Below, piece after piece: positions 6,605-11,395 of a stretch of 18,961 bases of DNA (position 1 is its first letter; each line of letters begins with the position of its first letter). This DNA is from Minisyncoccota bacterium (GTDB lineage: Bacteria; Patescibacteriota; Minisyncoccia; Phycocordibacterales; UBA2100): contig JAGOTU010000010.1 in the NCBI GenBank assembly GCA_018061585.1, positions 1 through 18,961 on the forward strand. The letters run 5' to 3'. The translations under genes were made by a program, and so were the position numbers. The notes beneath the pieces were generated by a model. That model was given only the letters and a program-made list of their open reading frames with translations, was not told the DNA's origin and did no database searches.

Positions 6605-6784
6605 ATGCCACAAGATCAGACGCCGGTTGCCGAACTGAAGCTCGATCCGCAGATCATTGAGGTCCTGCAGGCACACGGAATTCATCACTACGGATCTCTC
6701 TGCTGCGTCACGCTGGGCGAGCTCAAGCAGTGGGGCCTGGAGCAGGCAGCGATCAACCAGGTGGTTAGCACTGCAAGGCGCTGA
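6605..6784 (+). CDS. 59-aa RNA polymerase alpha-CTD-like HhH protein
   Basis: A 59-residue protein whose whole length resembles the C-terminal domain of the RNA polymerase alpha subunit and related helix-hairpin-helix modules: VAELKLDPQIIEVLQAHGI (helix 1), HHYGSLCCVTLGELKQWGL (hairpin and second helix), then a final helix. In alpha-CTD the pattern is '.eLeLs.r..n.L...gi.tv..Ll..t..eL....g'. The domain binds DNA (UP elements) or regulators, so a stand-alone copy could compete with or mimic alpha-CTD; this is inference. The ATG at 6605 has AGGAGG 8 nt upstream, the best SD in the window, which suggests high expression. It heads a three-gene operon. Confidence 0.72.
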   Translation: MPQDQTPVAELKLDPQIIEVLQAHGIHHYGSLCCVTLGELKQWGLEQAAINQVVSTARR

Positions 6785-6796
6785 AAGGAATATCTC

Positions 6797-6997
6797 GTGA
6801 CAAAATACTGGATCGATACGTCGACGAACAACGATTTCGACACGGTTATCCGATATCTGCTCGCGCGAAACATCCCCTTCATTGATCGCGACAAGATGAA
6901 GCTGTTCGTTTCCGCGAATCTGAACGACGAGCAGATTAAGGAGATCCAAGAGCTTCCGCTCGAAGACGACATCTCGATCGGCACAACCGCTCTTTAA
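6797..6997 (+). CDS. 66-aa uncharacterised acidic protein
   Basis: A GTG-started 66-residue protein. The SD AAAGGA begins at the last base of the upstream TGA stop and lies 7 nt before the GTG, so translation is likely coupled to the alpha-CTD-like gene. The sequence suggests a small alpha/beta unit: a strand (KYWIDTST), a helix (NDFDTVIRYLLARN), a strand-turn (IPFIDRDKMKLFVSA), a helix (NDEQIKEIQEL) and a final strand. There is no membrane segment or catalytic motif, and I do not recognise the family. Confidence 0.72.
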   Translation: MTKYWIDTSTNNDFDTVIRYLLARNIPFIDRDKMKLFVSANLNDEQIKEIQELPLEDDISIGTTAL

Positions 6998-7018
6998 AAC
7001 AAACGTGGAGAATGGCTC

Positions 7019-7222
7019 ATGGCCTCAGGACGTAAGGGTATGGGTGATCACAAGCACGGGACGAGTGGTCATGCGGGTCACTCGCCAAGGTTCAAGCAGA
7101 ACCGTGAGCGCGAATCGAACCAAGAGCTGGCCGCGGAGCAGACAAAGACATCTCGACGTAGGAGCGTCAGACTAACGCACAGCTCTGTAAGCGAAGCCGG
7201 AAAAGCTTTCAAGCCCCGCTGA
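7019..7222 (+). CDS. 67-aa basic His/Arg-rich small protein
   Basis: A 67-residue, strongly basic, low-complexity protein (MASGRKGMGDHKHGTSGHAG start, RRRSVRL in the middle, ending KAFKPR). It looks largely disordered, and nucleic-acid binding is plausible from charge alone. It is the last gene of the three-gene operon, 21 bp after the previous stop, with SD GTGGAG 8 nt before the ATG at 7019; an earlier ATG at 7012 is out of frame and too close to the SD. The family is not recognised. Confidence 0.6.
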   Translation: MASGRKGMGDHKHGTSGHAGHSPRFKQNRERESNQELAAEQTKTSRRRSVRLTHSSVSEAGKAFKPR

Positions 7223-7257
7223 ATCTACGCACTGTTCTACGTAGCCATATTGTAACG

Positions 7258-7284
7258 CCGCCCGATCTTCTCGGGCGGTTTCGT
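7258..7284 (+). terminator. Intrinsic terminator of 6605-7222 operon
   Basis: An 8-bp stem CCGCCCGA/TCGGGCGG with a TCTTC loop, then TTTCGTTG. Confidence 0.85.
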
Positions 7285-7307
7285 TGTTCGACCAAGCGTA
7301 TTTTTGG

Positions 7308-7336
7308 TTGCCGCGTGCGACCACCCGTGATATATC
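7308..7336 (+). promoter_or_regulatory. Promoter of candidate ncRNA
   Basis: TTGCCG (7308-7313), 17 nt, TATATC (7331-7336) with an extended TGA directly before the -10. Transcription would start near 7343. Confidence 0.55.
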
Positions 7337-7342
7337 TTCTCG

Positions 7343-7440
7343 AGCCACCGCTCCTAAGGAGATTCCTCAAGAAGTCGTCCACCTGATCAGGCTCGGAGTG
7401 GATATCAAAACAGAACACCGGAGCATTGCTCCGGCGTTTT
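7343..7440 (+). ncRNA. Candidate ~100-nt structured non-coding RNA
   Basis: A free-standing unit: a good promoter upstream, a strong terminator hairpin at the end and no plausible start-to-stop ORF between them. Pairing options are CGAGCC (7341-7346) with GGCTCG (7390-7395), TCCAC (7378-7382) with GTGGA (7398-7402), and a local CTCCT-A-AGGAG hairpin (7351-7361) that hides an SD-like AAGGAG. The first two cross, giving an H-type pseudoknot topology. The AAGGAG is not followed by ATG, GTG or TTG at usable spacing. I do not recognise an Rfam family; it is not the SRP, 6S or tmRNA core. The alternative is a leader for a peptide with an ATT start, but that frame runs through the terminator. Confidence 0.45.
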
Positions 7441-7442
7441 CA
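7414..7442 (+). terminator. Terminator of candidate ncRNA
   Basis: A 7-bp stem CCGGAGC/GCTCCGG with an ATT loop, extended by outer pairs, followed by TTTTC. In the reverse direction it is followed by a weaker T-rich stretch, so it may also serve the 42-aa minus-strand gene. Confidence 0.8.
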
Positions 7443-7464
7443 TTTGGCGTCACATGCACGACAG

Positions 7465-7593
7465 TTATTTCTTGTGCTTATCCTTTTCTTTGTCAGTGTC
7501 TGCGTTCCGCAGGAGCGCTAATCCGACACTCACTGCTGAAACCGCAACAACGAATCCGACGCGAATGACGAGAAATGCGAGCGGTGGCGGCAT
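7465..7593 (-). CDS. 42-aa single-pass membrane micropeptide
   Basis: A minus-strand ORF beginning MPPPLAFLVIRVGFVVAV and ending RNADTDKEKDKHKK before TAA. Residues ~5-28 form one clear membrane helix, and the last 14 residues are almost all charged with many lysines, probably the cytosolic end by the positive-inside rule. This split between a hydrophobic core and a Lys/Asp/Glu tail is unlikely by chance. AGGATC/AGGGG-type purine runs precede the ATG, but there is no perfect SD. It faces the ncRNA terminator at 7414-7442, which could end its transcript too. The family and role are unknown; a small regulatory or assembly peptide is possible. Confidence 0.55.
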   Translation of the reverse strand: MPPPLAFLVIRVGFVVAVSAVSVGLALLRNADTDKEKDKHKK

Positions 7594-7650
7594 GACGACC
7601 CCTGATCCTTTTGGCCCTCCTGACGATAGCACAGCGGTCAGAGCGTAATA

Positions 7651-7679
7651 TTGACAGACATAGGTTTAGATTGCAATAT
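7651..7679 (+). promoter_or_regulatory. Promoter of 94-aa gene
   Basis: A perfect TTGACA at 7651-7656 with a weak -10 (CAATAT, 7674-7679) at 17-nt spacing. Confidence 0.5.
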
Positions 7680-7717
7680 GTTGCGGGACATTTAGCACAC
7701 CAGATGGAGAACCTCGC

Positions 7718-8002
7718 ATGGACCTCGTTGGTATGGACGTACGAGACAAACTTCGCAGACTCAAGCTTACGGTACTGTATCGCCCGGGCGGCACATGGCT
7801 CGCCGTTGAAGTCGGCAGAATCGTGAATGGCCTCATGACAGAGGCAAGTCAGCATCCGAAATTTCCCGAACATGTCATCTTGCTCGGTGAGTTCACCAAG
7901 GAAGCCACGCTGAACGCCATCCTCGGTGGGATCGCATACACCGCTACGACACTTACCGGGATCGACCACAAAGACCTGCCTTTCCGACCCCAGCTCATTT
8001 GA
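7718..8002 (+). CDS. 94-aa uncharacterised protein
   Basis: A 94-residue cytosolic protein that I do not recognise. It starts with a charged helix (VRDKLRRLKL), then LTVLYRPGGTWLAVEVGRIV, a histidine/proline stretch (SQHPKFPEHVILLGEF) and a helix with small residues (TLNAILGGIAYTATTLTGI). No metal or nucleotide motif stands out. SD TGGAGA lies 7 nt before the ATG, and the gene is alone between a TTGACA promoter and a strong terminator. Confidence 0.72.
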   Translation: MDLVGMDVRDKLRRLKLTVLYRPGGTWLAVEVGRIVNGLMTEASQHPKFPEHVILLGEFTKEATLNAILGGIAYTATTLTGIDHKDLPFRPQLI

Positions 8003-8015
8003 CCGATGTCCGTAT

Positions 8016-8051
8016 GCCCTGCCATCAGATCGATGGCAGGGCTGATTCTTT
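8016..8051 (+). terminator. Intrinsic terminator after 94-aa gene
   Basis: An 11-bp perfect stem GCCCTGCCATC/GATGGCAGGGC with a 5-nt loop, then TGATTCTTT. Confidence 0.85.
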
Positions 8052-8080
8052 GCCGACATAGCGCCCGAGCGGATCCGTGC

Positions 8081-8086
8081 AATAAT
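8081..8086 (+). promoter_or_regulatory. -10 box of response regulator gene
   Basis: TGC-AATAAT, an extended -10-like element, ends 8 nt before the ATG at 8095. There is no SD, so a leaderless start is likely. Confidence 0.45.
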
Positions 8087-8094
8087 CGTCGCAT

Positions 8095-8463
8095 ATGGCA
8101 CGAATACTTTTGGTGGAAGATGATCAGTTCCTCTCGTCGATCCTCAGGGATCACTTACGCTTGAACGGATACGAAGTCGAATGCGCTTTCGATGGCGATA
8201 TGGCCGTAACTCGCGCGATCCAGAATCATTTTGATCTCGTACTGCTCGACATTCTGCTCCCGCAAAAAGACGGATTCGAGGTGCTCACAACGCTTAAATC
8301 AATGTCCGCTACACAACAGATACCCGTTGTTGTTATCTCCAACCTGTCCGATCAGGGTTCAGTCGATCGCATGAAGCAGGGAGGCGCCTACTCGTATCTC
8401 GTCAAAGCACACGTCACCCCCGATATCGTCCGAGACGAAATAAAGAAGGCGCTCGGCAAGTAG
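8095..8463 (+). CDS. Stand-alone response regulator receiver (CheY-like)
   Basis: A 122-residue receiver domain with no output domain. The acidic pocket is E8-D9-D10 (LLVEDD), the phospho-acceptor is D52 in LVLLDILLPQKDGFE, the switch serine is S82 (VVVIS) and the conserved lysine is K104 (YLVKAH). The second-strand LPxxDG motif is intact, so the protein should be phosphorylated by a histidine kinase or act in a phosphorelay or by protein contact. No kinase lies in the window. The gene is probably monocistronic and leaderless, and converges with the 65-aa membrane protein gene only 5 bp away. Confidence 0.93.
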   Translation: MARILLVEDDQFLSSILRDHLRLNGYEVECAFDGDMAVTRAIQNHFDLVLLDILLPQKDGFEVLTTLKSMSATQQIPVVVISNLSDQGSVDRMKQGGAYSYLVKAHVTPDIVRDEIKKALGK

Positions 8464-8468
8464 CGCGC

Positions 8469-8666
8469 CTATTTGCGTGGGTGCTGCCCGCGGTATTCGC
8501 TCCACAGTCTGTATAGCATCACGATCGCGGTCGCGACCCACACGAAGAACCAGAACGCGATCATCGCATCAACGTGCGGTTCGAGCATTTTCTGGATCGG
8601 ATCTAGAGTTGCAGCGGGGTTACCGACCGTTTCCTGAATATCGACGAATGGTAGATCAGTGTTCAT
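8469..8666 (-). CDS. 65-aa single-pass membrane protein
   Basis: A 65-residue protein with a polar N-terminus (~1-32), one membrane helix (~34-53, MIAFWFFVWVATAIVML) and a basic C-terminal tail (RLWSEYRGQHPRK), which predicts an N-out, C-in orientation. It starts 3 bp after the stop of the large membrane protein gene, so the two form an operon and are probably co-translated. The family is not recognised; a small subunit or partner of the upstream protein is plausible. Confidence 0.7.
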   Translation of the reverse strand: MNTDLPFVDIQETVGNPAATLDPIQKMLEPHVDAMIAFWFFVWVATAIVMLYRLWSEYRGQHPRK

Positions 8667-8669
8667 AGA

Positions 8670-10019
8670 TCAATATTGATATGAGTTTCTGCGAGCGTAC
8701 CCTGCGAGCGGTGCCTCCGGCGGAGTCTTGATCCAGTCGTTGTGGGAGAACGGTTTGTAGTCAAGTTCGCAGATCGATGCCTCATCAACGATGCGATAGA
8801 ACGGTCCGCCGTTTATCGAGTGATCGAACTGCAGTTCGATCCGTTTCATGCCCGGAGCAGCACAATGTGCTTTCGCGCGGTACCAGATCTCGTATGGATC
8901 ACAGCGATTCCATGCCGAGGCGGATTCGACCGTGCGGGAATAGACGGCGCCGTCGTTATCTGAATAGATAGACGTGTCGGTCAGACAGTACATACCTTCG
9001 CATTGCATACCGTGCCATTCGCTATCCACGGCGGCACCGGATGAATGGAATTTGGTCGTATATCGACACTGATGATTCGCCTCGAACATGAACATCCCGT
9101 AGCGATGACCTTCAAGGGTGAGGAACCGGTCCGGCGAGACAACAAAACCGAGTAATTGGAAAAAAGCAACACCGGCAATTACCGCCCATCCGACGACGGC
9201 TTTCTTGGTGAATGGTGTCGGGGTATATCGGTATAGTGGTCCGAACAAGATAAGCACGGGAAGAAGCGCAACCGAAGGATATGCATAGGTCACGAATATT
9301 CCCGAGTAGAGGTGAAAGAATGCCGCGTATACAAAAGCGATCCGTTGGAGGATCATATTCTTGGAAAGCAGGAACCATCCCTCAACGATCTGTCCGAAGA
9401 TAACGATGTTCGTCGCGACGACAATGAGCGCGTCGGGGACGATCGGCAGGCCGTCCTTAAGCGCTGTGAAGTAGGTACCGAGGACCCATGCGGGAGAAAA
9501 TTTGATAGTCGCCGACATGAAATACATGAACACAAAAGAGACCTTAAGGAAGTATTCCTTATGGGCGGCCAACAGCAGCACAGCTGTCAGTATCAGATGG
9601 TAGTAGTCATACGGACCGGCGACAGTGTACGTGAGTATGCCAAGCACGAGCACTTTCCACAGGAATAATATGAACATCAGCGCGTGGGCGCGGACCCATT
9701 GTTGCCTCCACATGCAAAAGACGATGTAAGCCATCATCCCGTAGAAGATCATGTAGATCGTTTGCTGCGAGTAGCCGTGCGGCACGGTGTGCAAGAAGTA
9801 TAGATCGGTACACTTCTGAAAATACGGCCAGCAAACGGCTGTGCCATTTCGCGCCGCCTCCACCGTTATATTCGGTAGCTCGATCCAGTGGTTGAACGTG
9901 ATGAAAAAATAGAACAGGCTCGCCCCGAACATCCACTGCAGGATCGGCTGCTCTTCGATCTCGCTCAAACTGAAGAGTCTGCGGTAGCCAACTGTAAATC
10001 TGCGGTAGAGATCTCGCAT
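8670..10019 (-). CDS. Polytopic membrane protein with Cys-rich extracytoplasmic tail
   Basis: A 449-residue protein with about nine to ten membrane helices in the first ~300 residues. A C-terminal ~150-residue soluble part follows, carrying six spaced cysteines (in HQCRYTT, MQCEGMYC, NRCDPY, AHCAAPG and SICELDY), probably disulfide-linked outside the membrane. The architecture of a helical bundle plus a beta-rich exterior domain recalls the HTTM/vitamin-K gamma-carboxylase-like superfamily, but I cannot see its catalytic lysine motif, so this is a weak suggestion. The ATG at 10019 was chosen over a GTG at 10070 because the extra N-terminus is not protein-like. The upstream -10 is uncertain (TACACA at 10028-10033 or TACAAA at 10035-10040). 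Confidence 0.75.
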   Translation of the reverse strand: MRDLYRRFTVGYRRLFSLSEIEEQPILQWMFGASLFYFFITFNHWIELPNITVEAARNGTAVCWPYFQKCTDLYFLHTVPHGYSQQTIYMIFYGMMAYIVFCMWRQQWVRAHALMFILFLWKVLVLGILTYTVAGPYDYYHLILTAVLLLAAHKEYFLKVSFVFMYFMSATIKFSPAWVLGTYFTALKDGLPIVPDALIVVATNIVIFGQIVEGWFLLSKNMILQRIAFVYAAFFHLYSGIFVTYAYPSVALLPVLILFGPLYRYTPTPFTKKAVVGWAVIAGVAFFQLLGFVVSPDRFLTLEGHRYGMFMFEANHQCRYTTKFHSSGAAVDSEWHGMQCEGMYCLTDTSIYSDNDGAVYSRTVESASAWNRCDPYEIWYRAKAHCAAPGMKRIELQFDHSINGGPFYRIVDEASICELDYKPFSHNDWIKTPPEAPLAGYARRNSYQY

Positions 10020-10110
10020 GGCACTGATGTGTACTTTGTAGCACGCCGGACGACCCTTGGGTCCCTGCACAGTTCATGCGCTACTCATGCCCATCCCTCA
10101 TACTCCGGTA

Positions 10111-10116
10111 TATAAT
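10111..10116 (+). promoter_or_regulatory. -10 box upstream of VOC gene
   Basis: A perfect TATAAT with no clear -35. A second AT-rich box TATATC lies at 10126-10131. Either would leave a short leader before the ATG at 10148. Confidence 0.5.
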
Positions 10117-10147
10117 CCGCTGACTTATATCTAACGCAATCACATGT

Positions 10148-10561
10148 ATGCGATCAAAACTGAATCCCTATCTGAATTTTGACGGGACCGCAAAGGATGC
10201 AATGGAATTCTATAAGGCAGCTCTTGGCGGTGAGCTCACGATGAGCACTTTCGGAGAGGCCGGTATGACACACGAGGGTGGCGACAAGGACAAGATAATG
10301 CACGCGATGCTTGTGACCGAAAGCGGAATCACCCTCATGGCATCGGACACACCACCGGAATGGACACTGAACGTTGGGAACAATGTTTCGGTCTCGCTGA
10401 GCGGCGATGACGACGCAGAGCTCACCGGCTATTGGGAAAAGCTCTCCGCTGGCGGTACGGTAGATCAGCCGCTCGTGCAGGCACCCTGGGGCGACAAATT
10501 TGGTATGTTCACTGACAAGTTCGGCATCCGCTGGATGTTGAACATAGCCGCTGCGAAATAA
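10148..10561 (+). CDS. PhnB/YjdN-like VOC-superfamily protein
   Basis: A 137-residue protein of the vicinal-oxygen-chelate (glyoxalase) fold, in the PhnB/YjdN subgroup. Recognisable segments are LNPYLNFDGTAKDAMEFYKA (N-terminal strand and helix of the first repeat), GITLMASDTPPE (middle), and WGDKFGMFTDKFGIRWMLNI (family-typical C-terminal signature). These proteins form dimers; despite the historical name 'PhnB' most members have no proven reaction. The start is the second of two overlapping ATGs (10144 gives only a very short frame). No SD is visible. The gene ends at a hairpin shared with the convergent minus-strand gene. Confidence 0.9.
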   Translation: MRSKLNPYLNFDGTAKDAMEFYKAALGGELTMSTFGEAGMTHEGGDKDKIMHAMLVTESGITLMASDTPPEWTLNVGNNVSVSLSGDDDAELTGYWEKLSAGGTVDQPLVQAPWGDKFGMFTDKFGIRWMLNIAAAK

Positions 10562-10579
10562 ACAACGAGTTTTCAGCAC

Positions 10580-10610
10580 GAAAGCCGCCGATCCCCGGCG
10601 GCTTTCAATT
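10580..10610. terminator. Hairpin between convergent genes
   Basis: An 11-bp stem GAAAGCCGCCG/CGGCGGCTTTC, AT-flanked and without a long T-run. It lies between the VOC gene and the convergent SpaA-like gene and can act in both directions. Confidence 0.65.
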
Positions 10611-10627
10611 TGAATGAGCTGTTGCCC

Positions 10628-11071
10628 TTACCGTGCTCGTGGCGTACGTGGTGTTCTTACGCTCGGTCCGCTCTCTCCACTACCCGAAGTCCCGTATGTG
10701 TTCGCGAGCGAACACTCGACATTCGATCCTTCACTTACCGTAAACTGGCCTTGCGCATTACACGCCCCACCCCAAGTCGCACCGTAGCCTGACGGTGCGT
10801 TCTGTACGACAGTGTACGTTCCCGGGGTCAATGAGCCGAATATGACCGTATTTCCAGAACCCGCCGGGCTCCCTGTGTCCCGCGTCCCGCTTTTGACCAG
10901 GTGCAATTTAAAATCCGACGCATTTGCGCTGCCACCCGAAACAGCTACGTTCACTCGGACGCTGCTGTATTCGACAGCGAGCGCAGTCTCGACGAACATC
11001 GATACAATAAGTATAACCACTGCTAATAGACTGATGATAAGAAGTATTTTGCTCCCCAGTGCTGTTTTCAT
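10628..11071 (-). CDS. Secreted SpaA/prealbumin-like single-domain protein
   Basis: A 147-residue exported protein. The N-terminus MKTALGSKILLIISLLAVVI is a membrane or signal segment with possible cleavage near ALA-VEY. Residues ~35-125 look like one prealbumin-fold/SpaA-like beta-sandwich: VRVNVAVSGG start, SLTPGTYTVVQNAPSGY (the family-typical 'LxPGTYTVxExxPxGY'), then EGSNVECSLANTYG, with two cysteines (GGACNA and VECSL) able to pair. Such domains are stalks in pili and adhesins. The tail (SGSGESGPSVRTPRTPRAR) is low-complexity and basic, with no LPxTG or second membrane anchor. The ATG at 11071 is supported by TACGAT (11078-11083) exactly 6 nt upstream. Confidence 0.78.
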   Translation of the reverse strand: MKTALGSKILLIISLLAVVILIVSMFVETALAVEYSSVRVNVAVSGGSANASDFKLHLVKSGTRDTGSPAGSGNTVIFGSLTPGTYTVVQNAPSGYGATWGGACNAQGQFTVSEGSNVECSLANTYGTSGSGESGPSVRTPRTPRAR

Positions 11072-11077
11072 CCGTTT

Positions 11078-11083
11078 ATCGTA
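11078..11083 (-). promoter_or_regulatory. -10 box of SpaA-like gene
   Basis: TACGAT on the minus strand, 6 nt before the ATG; leaderless arrangement. Confidence 0.4.
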
Positions 11084-11123
11084 TTCCTGAGCGTATGAAG
11101 CCGATGTGAGCCTCAGCAAATGA

Positions 11124-11155
11124 AACAAAAAAACAGGCGCCCGTGCGCCTGTTTT
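11124..11155 (-). terminator. Terminator of 47-aa gene
   Basis: An ACAGGCGC/GCGCCTGT stem with a 4-nt loop. Read on the minus strand it is followed by seven or more T residues; it also has TTTTG on the plus strand. Confidence 0.88.
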
Positions 11156-11173
11156 GTTCCACACTACCGCGAT

Positions 11174-11317
11174 CTATTTATCCTCCCGCGCGAACTCCTC
11201 GAGCTCTGCCTCGGTCTCGCTCGTAGCGCTTTTAACGCCGTCGGTTGCAGCACCCGCCGCATCCTTGATCTCGTGACCGGCGAACTTCATGTCCTCCTTC
11301 GCTTTGTCGTATGTCAT
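11174..11317 (-). CDS. 47-aa acidic small protein
   Basis: A minus-strand ORF that begins MTYDKAKEDMKFAGHEIKDA and ends EAELEEFAREDK before TAG. It is rich in Ala, Glu, Lys and Asp and would form one long amphipathic helix; it resembles small stress-associated helical proteins of the CsbD/YtxH/LEA-like kind only in composition. A leaderless promoter is likely (TAATTA at 11325-11330, 7 nt upstream) and a strong T-run terminator follows 18 bp after the stop, so it is an independent gene. The -10 overlaps a perfect palindrome that could be an operator. Confidence 0.65.
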   Translation of the reverse strand: MTYDKAKEDMKFAGHEIKDAAGAATDGVKSATSETEAELEEFAREDK

Positions 11318-11324
11318 ATAAAAA

Positions 11325-11340
11325 TAATTAGCCGACTAAT
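11325..11340 (-). promoter_or_regulatory. -10 box and overlapping palindrome of 47-aa gene
   Basis: TAATTA (11325-11330) is 7 nt before the ATG. The palindrome ATTAG-CCGA-CTAAT (11327-11340) overlaps the -10 and could bind a repressor. Confidence 0.4.
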
Positions 11341-11395
11341 ACAAGTATCGTAACTGTAGCTGAATTAACACAGGATGAATGAACGGTGTCTCTAC

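Noticed and set aside
4749..7284. Repeated hairpins such as CCGCCCGG/CCGGGCGG as a CRISPR or REP array
   Set aside because: Each hairpin follows a stop codon and precedes a T-rich run; they are individual intrinsic terminators with different sequences and irregular spacing.
7284..7568. 94-residue plus-strand frame across the candidate ncRNA
   Set aside because: It begins inside the previous terminator, runs through the promoter and the ncRNA terminator, has no SD, and the product looks non-protein-like.
7493..8101. 202-residue minus-strand frame
   Set aside because: It lies antisense to the SD-led 94-aa gene and a terminator; its composition (Arg/His/Cys-rich) is typical of a shadow frame.
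9607..10077. 156-residue minus-strand frame overlapping the large membrane protein
   Set aside because: An alternate frame of a clearly coding membrane gene; His/Arg-rich and without hydrophobic or domain structure.
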